Of a stretch of DNA of 64,000 bases, positions 17,041 through 27,100 are shown piece after piece. The stretch is from Paenibacillus cellulositrophicus. Lineage in GTDB: Bacteria; Bacillota; Bacilli; Paenibacillales; Paenibacillaceae. Numbering within the stretch: position 1 is the first letter of the stretch; each line of letters begins with the position of its first letter. Under the pieces are notes generated by a model. That model saw only the letters and a program-made list of their open reading frames with translations. It searched no databases and had not been told where the DNA came from. The position numbers and the translations under genes were made by a program. The stretch covers positions 2,108,001 through 2,172,000 of the forward strand of contig NZ_CP045295.1 in the NCBI RefSeq assembly GCF_009363095.1. Direction: 5' to 3'.

Positions 17041-17877
17041 CTAACTCCTTATTTTCGGATTAAAAATTTCGTCCATGCCCGTGTTCATCATATACAGCGA
17101 GAACGTGATCAGCGCGATCGACAGCGCCGCCGGGATAAACGCCCACCATGCGCCCGCCACCGGCGCCTCGAAAACGAGCGCCCAGTTCATGATGATGCCG
17201 AGGGAGATCGTGTTGTACGGCCCCAGTCCCAGCATCGAGATGGAGGCCTCCGACAGAATGCCGGACGCGGTCTGCAGCACGAACGCCATGACGACATAGG
17301 ACGCGATGTAAGGCAAAATTTCAAAAACGATGATCCGGGGCGTGCTGTGTCCGGAAATTTTGGCGATATGGACATGATCCCGGTTGCGGAGCGAGCTGGT
17401 CTGCGCCCGGACGGCCCGGGCCGTCCACGGCCAGCTGGTGATGCCGATAATGATCGCCGTCACGAGCGAGCTGCGCGAGTTGATGCTGACCGAGATGAGG
17501 ATCAGGATAATAAACGACGGAATGACGATAAAAATGTTCGTGATCGACGTCAGCAAGTTATCCACGATACCGCCGATGTAACCGGACGCAAGGCCGATAA
17601 TGAGTCCGATGGCCGTTGCGAACACGCCTGCGATGAGACCGACCCGGATCGAGGTCTGAATACCGTACATCAGCTCAAGGAACAGATCCCGCCCGAAATT
17701 GTCCGAACCGAGCCACAGCTGCGAACTCGGCGGCTGAAACGCCAGGGCGATCATCTCCAGCGGATCCTTTTTGTTGATCATCGGGAAGATGAGCACCAGC
17801 GCCAGCATAACGATGAATATTCCCGCCCCCAGCATGAATTTGGGGGATTTGATGAGAATGTTGAAGGAGTTTTTCAT
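17041..17877 (-). CDS. ABC importer permease (OppC/DppC type)
   Basis: The ATG at 17877 follows GGAGGACCAGTAAT and gives 278 residues; the longer frame would overlap the upstream permease. It has an N-terminal membrane segment (about 15-35), the substrate-side loop with [20 protein letters not shown], and a BPD_transp_1 domain with five segments. The EAA-like coupling helix is in [20 protein letters not shown]. It pairs with the OppB-type permease whose gene overlaps the upstream region by one or two bases. Confidence 0.88.
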   Translation of the reverse strand: MKNSFNILIKSPKFMLGAGIFIVMLALVLIFPMINKKDPLEMIALAFQPPSSQLWLGSDNFGRDLFLELMYGIQTSIRVGLIAGVFATAIGLIIGLASGYIGGIVDNLLTSITNIFIVIPSFIILILISVSINSRSSLVTAIIIGITSWPWTARAVRAQTSSLRNRDHVHIAKISGHSTPRIIVFEILPYIASYVVMAFVLQTASGILSEASISMLGLGPYNTISLGIIMNWALVFEAPVAGAWWAFIPAALSIALITFSLYMMNTGMDEIFNPKIRS

Positions 17878-17878
17878 A

Positions 17879-18889
17879 TTACTGGTCCTCCATTTGCGAG
17901 GCTTTGATCCGCGGATCGATAAAACCGTAAATGATATCAATCGTAAAGTTAGCCAACAGAACAGAGAGCGCGATCAGCAGCGTACAGCCGGAAATGAGCG
18001 GGTAATCGAGCTGACGGATGGCCGTAAACAGCCAGGTACCGATGCCCGGGTAGCTGAACACAATTTCGCAGATGAGCGAACCGCCCACCATCGTGCCAAT
18101 GGACAAGGCCAGTCCGGTGATTTGGGGAAGCATGGCGTTCCGGAACACGTATCTGGAGATGCGCGAATCGCGGATCCCGAGCAGCTTGCTGTACAGCACA
18201 TAGTCGGCATTCAGCTCGTAAATGGACATCTCCCGCATCCCGATCGCCTGGCCGCCGATGGTGACAAGCACGATCGAGAGGAACGGCAGCGTATGGTGGC
18301 GGATGACCGAGCCGATAAATTCGAAGCTGAGCTGCGGAATCATTTGAAAGTCATACCCTCCGGACAGCGGGAACCACCCCAGCGTCAGGGCGAATACGTA
18401 CAGCATGATGATGGCCAGCGTAAAAAAGGGGATCGAGTTCACGAACAGGGCCACCGGAAAAATCACCTTGTCGAACACGCCTTTTTTATATGCGGCCACG
18501 GCTCCGAGCACGTTGCCCAGAATCCAGCCCACCAGAATCGCCGGTAACTGGAGGCCGATCGTCCACGGCACCGCTGAAGCGAGGATGTCCGTCACCTTTT
18601 TCGGGTACAGGCCAAACGAGGTGCCGAGGTTGCCGGTAAACAGGTTTTGGACATAAATCAGAAACTGCTGCCAGAGCGGCTTGTCAACACCAAACTCCTG
18701 AATGAACGTCTCATAGACCCGTTTGATCGTATCGCTGTCCGTCATCCCTTTGGTCATCTGTGAGACGATCATGGCGACGGGGTTCCCCTCGATCATGCGC
18801 GGAAGGAAAAAATTCAGGGAAACGGCAATAACGAGCGTCACCAGGTACCAGAACAGCTTTTTTACGAAATATTTGGCATAGGCATTCAA
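17879..18889 (-). CDS. ABC importer permease (OppB/DppB type)
   Basis: 336 residues. It has an N-terminal membrane helix ([20 protein letters not shown]), the BPD_transp_1 core with six segments, and the coupling-helix region [20 protein letters not shown]. It forms the translocation pore with the OppC-type partner. The start at 18889 lies downstream of AAGGGAGGG. A strong hairpin in the 111-base gap after the binding-protein gene may lower expression of the permeases relative to the binding protein. Confidence 0.88.
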   Translation of the reverse strand: MNAYAKYFVKKLFWYLVTLVIAVSLNFFLPRMIEGNPVAMIVSQMTKGMTDSDTIKRVYETFIQEFGVDKPLWQQFLIYVQNLFTGNLGTSFGLYPKKVTDILASAVPWTIGLQLPAILVGWILGNVLGAVAAYKKGVFDKVIFPVALFVNSIPFFTLAIIMLYVFALTLGWFPLSGGYDFQMIPQLSFEFIGSVIRHHTLPFLSIVLVTIGGQAIGMREMSIYELNADYVLYSKLLGIRDSRISRYVFRNAMLPQITGLALSIGTMVGGSLICEIVFSYPGIGTWLFTAIRQLDYPLISGCTLLIALSVLLANFTIDIIYGFIDPRIKASQMEDQ

Positions 18890-18954
18890 GAAGGTCCCTC
18901 CCTTGATCTTTGGATCGGCGGTGGATGCGTCTTGGAAAAGAGGGCCCGCATGGC

Positions 18955-18974
18955 GCTCCGGCAGTGCCGGGAGC
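18955..18974 (-). other. Intercistronic hairpin between binding-protein and permease genes
   Basis: GCTCCCGGC-act-GCCGGAGC (minus strand) forms an eight-pair GC-rich stem with one bulge. A T-run a few bases on is weak. Such elements in ABC operons often act as mRNA-stabilising or partial-termination signals that keep the binding protein in excess. Confidence 0.5.
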
Positions 18975-19000
18975 CTCCCATGCAGGCCGCTTCCTTGGGC

Positions 19001-20866
19001 TTAGTTGTGGATCTGGTACAGCGCCCGGATGCCCGCCCCGTCCATGGCGATTTGCGGAGGAATGTTGCTTCCGTCTCCGTCGACGGGGAAGCCTTTCCAT
19101 ACCGATTCATTGACCGTATGGAACACCCACGGACGGTACATGAGCGGAATGGACGGAATGTCGGTCAGCCAGATTTTTGTCAAATCCGTGTACAGGGTTT
19201 TGAGTTCGGCTTGATCGGTGACGCTCGGAATTTTGTCGATAATTTGGTCGGCCTTGTCGTTTTTGTAACGGCCCCAGTTCCAGAACGCCATTTCGCCGAG
19301 CGGAGCCACTTCCTTGGAATACATGATGTCATGCGCTCTGCTCCACGGCTGGCTCGGATTGACGCCGCCCGCAGGCGTGTTCATGATGATGTCGAACTTG
19401 CCGGTTTGCAGGTCGTTTGTCCATACCGGCGCTTCCGGGAACTTCGTGCGGATTTCGATGCCGATCGCTTTGGCGCTCTGGGCCACGATCTCCAGCGCCG
19501 CATTCCAGTCGGACCAGCCGTACGGGCATTCCACTTCAAATGGCCCGAGACGGGTGCCGTTCAGCACACGGATGCCGTCCTTGCCCTTTTTGGCGCCGAT
19601 GCTGTCGAGCAGCTCGTTGGCCGCCTTGACGTCGGTCGTCCACTGCAGCGATTTGATCGCAGCCTGATCGACGTATTTGGACTCCGCGTCCGTGTTCAGC
19701 GTCAGGGACGGCTGCATCGCGGCGGAGTAGCCGCTCATCGCGAGGTCGGAAATTTTCTTATAATCGATGCTCATTGCGATCGCGCGGCGGACGTCCGGGT
19801 TATCCAGCCCCTTTTTCGAGAAATTAAAGAAGATCGACGGCATGGAGCCCGGTACATAATAAGGTGCGTCTTTCAGATAGGTCTTGATCGGAGCGCCGTT
19901 CTTCCACATGTTCCATACCTGCGGGATGAACTGCTGGGAGACGTCCACCTGTCCGCTCTTGAAGGCCAAATCGCCGGCGGCGTTATCCTTGTAGATGACG
20001 TGCGTAATATATTTCGGAGCAGGCAGCTTGCCGAAGAGCGACTTGCCCCAGTAATTGTCGTCGCGCACAATCGTGATTTTCTGGTCGTTGTAGAAGTAAA
20101 TTTTGTAAGGGCCGGTGGCTACCGGATTGGCGTTGACTTCCTTGCGGATCGTCGCCAGATCGTTGTTCGACTTCTTCTCGATTTCTTCCCAGATATGCTT
20201 GGGCATCATCGGAATCAGCTCGATGCTGTCGAGCACCGTCAGACGGTTCGGATTGTCTTTGTTCAGCGTGATCTTGACCGCATTCGGGCCGTCCGCTGTG
20301 ACATCCGCAATGTACGCCCAGTAGTTGCTCCAGTTGATGTCGTATTTTTTGCCGAGCTGGTAGGTGTACACGACGTCATCGGACGTAAACGGCTGTCCGT
20401 CGCTCCATTTGGCGTCCTTATTCAGCTCGATATGCAATGTCATGTCGTCGGTCCACTCGTATTTGGTGCCGAGCAGCGGCTCCAGCTTGCCGTCCAGCTG
20501 ATTGATCATAAACAGCGTCTCGTAGACCAGTTCTCTCGAGTTACCATAGTTGATCGGGAAGGCCGGATTGCCGCTCAGCAGGTTGAAGTTGGATGGCGGC
20601 CCCCATTGAATTCCGTTAATGTAGAGGGTTTCATTTCTCGGCGTTTCTTTGGCGTCTCCGCTCGTTGCCGGCTGGTTCGCCGCGGGCTCGGTCGTCGCGG
20701 GCTCCGTTGCTTTTTCTCCCTGATCGGCCGGCTTGTTTTCCCCTTGCGCCGGCGGCGTTGTCGTTCCCGTTGCGGAAGGCGGCTGCACGGTCTGGCAGCC
20801 CGCGATCATCACGGTCGCCGCCACGAAAAGGGCCATGAGCGGCTTGGAAGCTATTTTCAGCTTCAT
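19001..20866 (-). CDS. Extracellular solute-binding lipoprotein (SBP_bac_5)
   Basis: 621 residues. Signal peptide with lipobox MIAGC (Cys 24), then a Thr/Pro/Glu-rich linker (25-75). The SBP_bac_5 domain follows: ELVYETLFMINQLDGKLEPL, the family motif WSDGQPFTSDDVVYTYQLGK and RRAIAMSIDYKKIS. The family binds oligopeptides, nickel or oligosaccharides; sequence alone does not decide. A cre-like site about 240 bases upstream hints at catabolite control and therefore a sugar-derived ligand (inference). It heads a five-gene operon with two permeases and two ATPases. ATG at 20866 follows GGGGGAG. Confidence 0.88.
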   Translation of the reverse strand: MKLKIASKPLMALFVAATVMIAGCQTVQPPSATGTTTPPAQGENKPADQGEKATEPATTEPAANQPATSGDAKETPRNETLYINGIQWGPPSNFNLLSGNPAFPINYGNSRELVYETLFMINQLDGKLEPLLGTKYEWTDDMTLHIELNKDAKWSDGQPFTSDDVVYTYQLGKKYDINWSNYWAYIADVTADGPNAVKITLNKDNPNRLTVLDSIELIPMMPKHIWEEIEKKSNNDLATIRKEVNANPVATGPYKIYFYNDQKITIVRDDNYWGKSLFGKLPAPKYITHVIYKDNAAGDLAFKSGQVDVSQQFIPQVWNMWKNGAPIKTYLKDAPYYVPGSMPSIFFNFSKKGLDNPDVRRAIAMSIDYKKISDLAMSGYSAAMQPSLTLNTDAESKYVDQAAIKSLQWTTDVKAANELLDSIGAKKGKDGIRVLNGTRLGPFEVECPYGWSDWNAALEIVAQSAKAIGIEIRTKFPEAPVWTNDLQTGKFDIIMNTPAGGVNPSQPWSRAHDIMYSKEVAPLGEMAFWNWGRYKNDKADQIIDKIPSVTDQAELKTLYTDLTKIWLTDIPSIPLMYRPWVFHTVNESVWKGFPVDGDGSNIPPQIAMDGAGIRALYQIHN

Positions 20867-21225
20867 GTAAACTCCCCCATTTCCTCCAATTCACATCTAC
20901 ATAAATTGAACTAAGACAGGGACAGCACTTCGCCTTTAGTTCATTTTATATACATGCAAGCGTGATGCAGATTTCACGTCTTCAGATCGGAAGGTTCGTG
21001 CCCCACGGATCCGAAGAACTTAAACCTCTTCATTCCGAGGAAACCGCATACCCCATCACGAAAAAGTACGGAGCGGGCCGACGGATCATGCGGCTAAAAC
21101 GTGTTCTGCAAGCGCTTTCCGTAAAATGTATGAGGGATCGCTTGGAAATGATGACTGATTTATTTTTTAAATGTGCTGAAAAAAAGTTACTGAAATCCTT
21201 CGCACGATTTGCCCTTCCCTTCCAA
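20867..21225 (-). promoter_or_regulatory. Upstream region of the ABC operon with a candidate cre site
   Basis: At 21107-21120, TGCAAGCGCTTTCC matches the CcpA-site consensus (TGWAANCGNTNWCA) at 10 of 12 informative positions. A TATAAA -10-like box lies near 20948-20953 on the minus strand, without a clear -35. An open frame of 109 codons on the plus strand across this gap has no ribosome binding site or recognisable product. Confidence 0.4.
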
Positions 21226-21227
21226 AT

Positions 21228-21258
21228 AAAAAACGGCCCCTGCCACCAGCAGGAACCG
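21228..21258 (-). terminator. Terminator of the EamA transporter gene
   Basis: On the minus strand, CGGTTCCTGC pairs fully (two G-U pairs) with GCAGGGGCCG and is followed by TTTTTT. It lies about 55 bases beyond the stop of the EamA gene. Confidence 0.85.
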
Positions 21259-21313
21259 CTTTTCAAACCCTATATGAAATTGCGTCTTTAAATCCTGGAC
21301 TGACCTGTAAGCT

Positions 21314-22270
21314 TTAAGCCGCGCTCTTGCGGGAAATCATGAACAGCGCCGCCCAGATCAGGATAAATCCGACCGCTTGTGTTGGCGTCACGACCTGATG
21401 AAATACGATCCAGTTGATCAGCACGCTCACCATCGGGAAGCTCAGTTCCGCCAGCGTCGCCACCGATGCTTTCGTCGTCGTCAGCCCTTTATAGTACACC
21501 ATCAAGCTGAACAGCCCCGGCAGAAGCGCCTGCCCCAGCATGTTGATCGACACCGCAGCCAGCGTTCCCCCGTCGGTATGCACCTGCCAAGGATCTCCCT
21601 GATTGATGGTAATCCCGATCAGCAAAGGCAGCGCCAGGATGAAACGCAGTGAAGTCACCGTCTCATACTCCATTTTTCCGACCATCAGACGACCCATGAC
21701 CGTGGAACCGCCCCACAGTGCTGCGGCACCCAGCGAGAACAAGCTGCCGACCTTGACGAAATCATTTACATGCCCGAACGGAAACGTGAAGCCGAAGGTC
21801 AACAAATACGTTCCGGCCAGCGCCACGATGAACAGCCAGGTGAAATGCTTCGGAAGCTTCTCACGCAGCAGCAGTTTGGCCATAAGAATGGCGAAGATCG
21901 GCTGCAGCTTCTGCAGCAGAACGACCGCGTTCAAGTTCCCGGAAGACAGCCCCTGCGTAAACAGTATGGTTGCAATCGCCGAGCCGCCCCACGACAGGAA
22001 GAGCAGCGCGCCGATATGGCGCAGTTTCAGGCCTTTCAACTCGCTCCGATGTTTCCACAGCATTGGTGCGACGAACAGCACCAGCAAAATATGCTCGATG
22101 AGCACGATCTGCGTTGCCGTCATATGTTCTTTGAGCAAAATAATCCGGAACAGCGGATCCGCTCCCCACAATGCTGCACCCAGCACGACCAGCCAAAAGC
22201 CGGATTTGCTGCGTTCGGCCTTCCCGCTTGCCGCGGGCCGGACCTTGATGTTGCTGCTTACATTTTCCAT
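21314..22270 (-). CDS. EamA/DMT-family transporter under FMN riboswitch control
   Basis: 318 residues with ten hydrophobic segments arranged as two EamA repeats. The first begins with GFWLVVLGAALWGADPLFRI; the second contains GSLFSLGAAALWGGSTVMGRL. DMT transporters carry many small metabolites. Here the gene is preceded by a complete FMN riboswitch, which normally controls flavin synthesis or uptake genes. EamA-type flavin importers are known (RibN in Proteobacteria; ImpX-type genes predicted from the same riboswitch). The best inference is therefore riboflavin or FMN-precursor import. Transport itself is not shown by the sequence. Start at 22270, with GGGGAAC upstream. Confidence 0.85.
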   Translation of the reverse strand: MENVSSNIKVRPAASGKAERSKSGFWLVVLGAALWGADPLFRIILLKEHMTATQIVLIEHILLVLFVAPMLWKHRSELKGLKLRHIGALLFLSWGGSAIATILFTQGLSSGNLNAVVLLQKLQPIFAILMAKLLLREKLPKHFTWLFIVALAGTYLLTFGFTFPFGHVNDFVKVGSLFSLGAAALWGGSTVMGRLMVGKMEYETVTSLRFILALPLLIGITINQGDPWQVHTDGGTLAAVSINMLGQALLPGLFSLMVYYKGLTTTKASVATLAELSFPMVSVLINWIVFHQVVTPTQAVGFILIWAALFMISRKSAA

Positions 22271-22306
22271 ACTCCAGTTCCCCTATCCCTGAATACGGAG
22301 TCAACA

Positions 22307-22350
22307 TTGGAAAACCCCCGAGATCGACATCAATCGACACATCGGGGGTT
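22307..22350 (-). terminator. Riboswitch expression platform: intrinsic terminator
   Basis: AACCCCCGA and TCGGGGGTT form a nine-base perfect stem, with an inner TGTCGAT/ATGTCGA pairing, followed by TTTT. It lies between the FMN aptamer and the EamA start, so FMN binding should favour it and switch the gene off. Confidence 0.85.
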
Positions 22351-22400
22351 GATCAAATAAGCTTGCGGAAATGTCAAAATTTCGCACACGCCTATTCTTT

Positions 22401-22556
22401 GATCTTCTCCCATCCGGACTTTACCGTCGGCCCTGGATTTCCACCAGGTCAGTCGCCGCCTTATTGCTAAAGCTGCGAGTCGCGGGCTTGACGCCGTCTT
22501 CATCACAAGAAGAGACGCTCACCGCCGGTCAGGAATTTCACCTTACCCCGAAGATC
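22401..22556 (-). ncRNA. FMN riboswitch aptamer (RFN element)
   Basis: All conserved RFN blocks appear in order on the minus strand: GATCTTCGGGGTAAGGTGAA, then TTCCTGACCGGCGGT, AGCCCGCGA, TGACCTGGTGGAAATCCAGG, GCCGACGGTAAAGTCCGGAT and GGGAGAAGATC. The outer helix P1 is GATCTTC/GAAGATC. The aptamer is followed by a terminator and the EamA transporter gene. Confidence 0.97.
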
Positions 22557-22604
22557 CATATTCATTTATTTTTATTTTTTCATGCAACTTACATTGTTTT
22601 CATC

Positions 22605-22610
22605 ATTATA
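22605..22610 (-). promoter_or_regulatory. -10 box of the riboswitch transcript
   Basis: A perfect TATAAT on the minus strand lies about 50 bases before the FMN aptamer. The matching -35 region is weak. The rest of the 22611-22785 stretch, downstream of the SLH/cohesin gene, holds no recognisable gene. Confidence 0.5.
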
Positions 22611-22785
22611 GCATAAATGTATCCAAAAGTGTTTCAGTTTTTTAATAGCTTTTTATTTCCATGGATTAAAAATTTGGATATGGGGCTGGAGATGGACATT
22701 TTTCGGCATATCCGCAGCCATTTAAGATGGCAGTCGGCAACATTGAGGAGCCTGCAGCAAGCACTGAACGGACTCGCGGCAGCAC

Positions 22786-23895
22786 TTATCGCTGCTCAAG
22801 CACCGACAGGATCACGGACACCGCTTCAGCCCGCGTTGCGTGTGCGTTCGGGGCGAATAGGCTGCCCGCTCTTCCGTGCATGATTCCTTTCTCTACCGCT
22901 GATGCGATATACGGCTTGGCCCAGGCCGGAATTTGACCGCGGTCGGCAAAATTCAAACTTCCCGCACCGTCCGGTGTTCCAGTACCGAGCGCCCTGACGG
23001 TCATCGCCGCCATTTCGGCCCGGGTTATGAGCCGGCTCGGCCCAAACGTGCCGTCGGCATAACCGTTCATGATGCCTTGCGACACCGCATCCTGAACAGA
23101 AGACAGCGCCCAAGCCGGGATTTTCTTCGCGTCGGAAAAAGCCAGCGCCTGTGAGCCGGCCGCCTGACCCATGGAGACCGCACGCATCATCATGCTGGCG
23201 AACTCCGCCCGGGTCACTTCCTTGCCGGGCTGAAACGTGCCGTCGGGATATCCGCTGACCCATCCCTGCTGGACCGCATTCAGAATTGGCTGCTCCGCCC
23301 AGTGGCCGCGGATATCCCGGAAAGTGCCCGGCGTTCCTTCCGCTTTGCCCGGCTGGACCGTGATTTCTGGCTTGATGGACATCTCGGATGAGCGGAGAGC
23401 GGAATCCACCAATTTGGCACTTTCCACGGCCACCCGAGACGAAGCCGTCTTCAGCGCCGTAAACTCAATGACGGCGAGCTGGAGCTTGCCGCTGTCTCCG
23501 GCTGTTTTTCCTACTTTGGTGTGGGCCAGGCGGATTTCGTTGTTTTGGACAATTGGTTCGACCGAAAAGCCGGATGTCCCCAAGGAAGCGGTGCGGAAAG
23601 CCAGCTTCGCCGGGTCAAAGCTGAGCGTCAGCTCATACGCATACAAGTCCTTCAGCTGCTCGCCGGTCACCGTGACCGTCACCTTGGAGCCATTGGAAGT
23701 TACCCCCAGTGACAAGGAAGGGGCTTCCGCAGCGGCGGTGGTTGCCGCAGCAGCCGAGGAGGCCGCGGCAACCGGGGAGCTGCCAGCCGTTCGTACTTCT
23801 GAAACCGCAGCGTTTGCGGGGGTTCCTGATCCGATGAGTCCGACACAAATGGCTACGGCCCATGCGGCATAGCGGGTAAATTGTTTTCGTGGCAT
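22786..23895 (-). CDS. Secreted cohesin-like plus triple-SLH anchor protein
   Basis: 369 residues. A signal peptide (about 1-29, ending ANA) is followed by an Ala-rich linker. A cohesin-like beta-sandwich (about 58-170) has VTGEQLKDLYAYELTLSFDP, AKLAFRTASLG and a repeated VIEFTALK pattern. Three SLH modules (about 190-369) follow, with DGTFQPGKEVTRAEFASMM and DGTFGPSRLITRAEMAAMT. The SLH modules tie the protein to the cell wall; the cohesin-like domain could hold a dockerin-bearing partner. It follows the dockerin-like giant protein on the same strand, separated by a strong hairpin. The cohesin call is based on fold-like sequence pattern only. Confidence 0.8.
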   Translation of the reverse strand: MPRKQFTRYAAWAVAICVGLIGSGTPANAAVSEVRTAGSSPVAAASSAAAATTAAAEAPSLSLGVTSNGSKVTVTVTGEQLKDLYAYELTLSFDPAKLAFRTASLGTSGFSVEPIVQNNEIRLAHTKVGKTAGDSGKLQLAVIEFTALKTASSRVAVESAKLVDSALRSSEMSIKPEITVQPGKAEGTPGTFRDIRGHWAEQPILNAVQQGWVSGYPDGTFQPGKEVTRAEFASMMMRAVSMGQAAGSQALAFSDAKKIPAWALSSVQDAVSQGIMNGYADGTFGPSRLITRAEMAAMTVRALGTGTPDGAGSLNFADRGQIPAWAKPYIASAVEKGIMHGRAGSLFAPNAHATRAEAVSVILSVLEQR

Positions 23896-23923
23896 ACGTC
23901 CAGCCCTCTTTCCATGAATTGAA

Positions 23924-23957
23924 AATCGCAGGAGCAGCCTGCACCGCTCCTGCGATT
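23924..23957 (-). terminator. Hairpin between the two surface-protein genes
   Basis: AATCGCAGGAGC and GCTCCTGCGATT form a perfect 12-base stem with a 10-base loop, followed by TTTCAATTC on the minus strand. It lies after the 1215-residue protein gene and just before the SLH/cohesin gene, and may be a partial terminator. Confidence 0.7.
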
Positions 23958-24112
23958 GTATCCTGTTCTAAGCAGTCAATTTCTAATGTTCCATACGACC
24001 ATATCCATTGGATGATATCCATCCCTAAGCTGTCCCGATCCCCGCATAAATCATGCGAAACATGGTACTGCGTATGAGCCGGGACTTGAGGACCATCCGG
24101 TTCTCTATCCCC

Positions 24113-27100
24113 TTACTTCGCGTACCAGCTGCCGATGATCATCTGCGCTACCGCAGCCAGCGAACGGATCGAAATTTCGCCTTCGCTGAACAGGTCCGCC
24201 GGAGCAACGCGGCTCCAGTTGGGATCCGTCGACTGGATGCCGTAGTACTTGGCGAGGATGGACAAATCCTGCACCGTAATCTGCACCGCTCCAGGTACCA
24301 GCGTGATCAGCTTTTTCTGGAAGGTGGTTACAGCGCTGCCGAGTGCAGCCGCAGCCGAATCCACCTGGTTTTGTGTCGCGGTAGAGCTGCCTTTGACCGC
24401 GTTCGCCGCCTGGATGGCCGACTGCAGCTCGGCCTTGGCCGCAGCCGGGTATTGGCCGACCTTATCGCCTGTGACCGCCCGGTCATAGATGCTCTGCGCG
24501 GAAGCAATCGCCGAAGTGAGGGCCGACTTGTCGACCGGAATCGAAGGAACCGGGATGACCGCGTTCTTGAACGTGCTGACCGCCGCTTTCAGGACGGTCA
24601 GCGCATCGTCGATCGCCTTCTGCGTGGCAGCGGCATCGTCCGCCACACGCTTGGCGTCGCTGATCGCCGACAGCAGCGCGGTCTTCGCCGATGCCGGGTA
24701 CTGCCCCGGCTCCGTGCCCGTGACGGCCTGATCCGCCAGCTTCTGCGCTTCGCCGATGGCGGCAAGCAGCGCCGCCCGGTCAGCCGTGGCGATCTGGATC
24801 TGCAGCGCAGCGGAGTCCGTGTTCACCGGGCTCGAATTGCCGTCCGCCGAAATGTCAAAGGCGGACACCGACACGGCTGCGCTTCCGGAGACGCCGGCTT
24901 TCAGCGTGCCGTGGAGCTTCAGCAGCTCCCCGTCTTCCGAGACGGCGTTCTCCTGGCCGGTGCTGGCCATAATGATGCGGATCTCGCCTGATTCCGGCTT
25001 CACCCCGGTCGCCAGCACGCCAAAGCCGGTACGCGAAGAGCTTACCGCGCCTTCGGCCAGGGCCAGCGTGCCGTCCGTATTCGCCACGGTCGCAAATTCC
25101 AGCTTTGCCGGATCGTACTTGACGATCAGGTCCAGCGCCGTAAAGGCAAACGACGGCTTGGTAATGCCTACGCCCAAGTCAACCTGCGCTCCCGCAGAAG
25201 CCGCTGCCGGGCCGGTCAACACGGCGGAGTTCGGTGCCTGCGTTCCTGCCGCTTCCACCGTGATGCTGACCTGGAGCGTATCGCTGCCGCCCTTTCCGTC
25301 CTGAACCCGGAAGGAAGCCGTGTAGCTGCCTTCCGCAGCCGGCGTCCACGTGAATTTTCCGGAAGCCGCATCAAAGGCCGCCCCCTCTGGCAGGGACACC
25401 GCCTCATAACTTAACACGTCTCCGTCCTCATCGTTGGCGTACACCGAGAACGTCACTTGCTGCCCGGCTTTCACGGTCTGGGCAGGCACGTCGGCAAACG
25501 CCGGAGCGTGATTGTCTCCGGCAGCCGCAGCCGGACGGATGTCGCTATCTTTCAGAAGCTTCAACTGGTAGGCTCCTTTAAAGATCGAAGAGATCCCGGT
25601 AATATCGACGACCGTTCCTGCCGGATAGGCCTGCTTCAGCGCATCTGCACTGATGCCCGTCCGGCTGTCGACGCGGACATGGTTCGTCGTGCCGCCGCTG
25701 ACGAGATCGAATTCCAGGGAGCCCGTGACAGTGGCGTAGTTTTGCACCGCCGCGTTTTTGATCGTGATCAGCTGCCCCTGATTGCTGTCATTGACCGCGG
25801 CCGCAGCCTGTGGAACCGGAGCCGGAATATCGGCCTGGGCGTCCAGCTTGGCCACCTGGACCTCGTTGGCCAGCTCGACCTCGGTGTTATAGGTCAGCTT
25901 CTGGGCGGTCAGCTTGACCTTATCCCCGACATGGTAGCCTGTCGCTTTGCTCGGATACACATAGACACCGCCAGTACCGTCCTGCATGTAAAATCCTGAG
26001 CCGCCAAAAACTCCCGGCTCCGACGTGACCACGCCCTTCACCGTTACGTAATCGTTGTCCGCCGCTTTACGCGCTTCCGCGATGGTTGTCAAATCGGGAA
26101 TGGTGACAACCGGCGGCGTACCGCCGGCTCCATAGGAACCGGCTTTGTACGTCGTCGGATCATACCATTTGTACCCTGCGACCGGCGTCGTCCACGGCTC
26201 GGTTCCTGGAATTTCGGTCGACGTGGCCGGTTCTTCCAGCTTGCCGAGCAGCGGCGTCGGCTCATCAAGCGTAATACCCTGATTTTCGAATGTTGCGTAA
26301 TCTTCATGAACCGCCAGCCATTTTACCGTCTGGACGAGGAAGACGGCGTCCTGGGCTTCCCCCTTGAAGCCGTCATACGTTGTTTTCTTGCCGCCGTTGT
26401 CCTCGCGGACGTATCCCGGCGTGGGGTCCTCGACCGGCGAGGAGTCGCCGATGAATGCAGCTTTTCCTTTTTCCAGCTTGGAAATGGCAGCGAACGGTCC
26501 TTCGGCGATGCCGCCGTTTTTATAGACGCCTCCGTTCGGGAAGTTCGCCTTGTCGCTGTTTTCTACGGCATTGCCCCAGCCCGGCACATTTTCCGGGAGG
26601 TAGACAACGCCCTTGACCCGGGTCGGATCCAGAATCGTCAGCGTGGAGCCGCTGTGCATCTCCACATCATTAACGCCTGCGGTAATACCGAAAGACTGAT
26701 CATATTTCACCGCGTCGGTTTTGGTAACGTCGCCGACCGAATTGAAGCGGAAGCGCACGCCGAAGTTCTGGCCGAGCCAGTCCGTGCTGGTCACGTCCTG
26801 CATCGCGCCCGATGCCGCTTCGGCGGTGGACATGCCCTTGGTCGGGTTACCAAATGCGCCGCGCCGGTAGCCGTTCATCACTTCCGAGGAATCCCAGCGG
26901 TTCAGATTCCGGTCGGAATTGTAGTGGTCGGAGATGAAGAAAATACTGCCGCCTTCCTTGACATACATCAGCATGGCGGCCTGCTCGGACGCCTTAAACG
27001 GAATGTTGGCTTCGCCGATTATAAAGACGTCGTATTGCTTCAGCTTGCTCAGCGTAATCTCCGGCGTGTCAAAAGCGTGCGAGTCCATCGGCAGCGTTCT

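Noticed and set aside
18932..20914. 660-codon plus-strand frame
   Set aside because: It lies antisense to the clear SBP_bac_5 gene, lacks a ribosome binding site and translates to low-complexity Arg/Val/Asp-rich sequence. It is a shadow of GC-biased codons.
20962..21291. 109-codon plus-strand frame upstream of the EamA gene
   Set aside because: No ribosome binding site, atypical composition, and it covers a terminator of the opposite strand.
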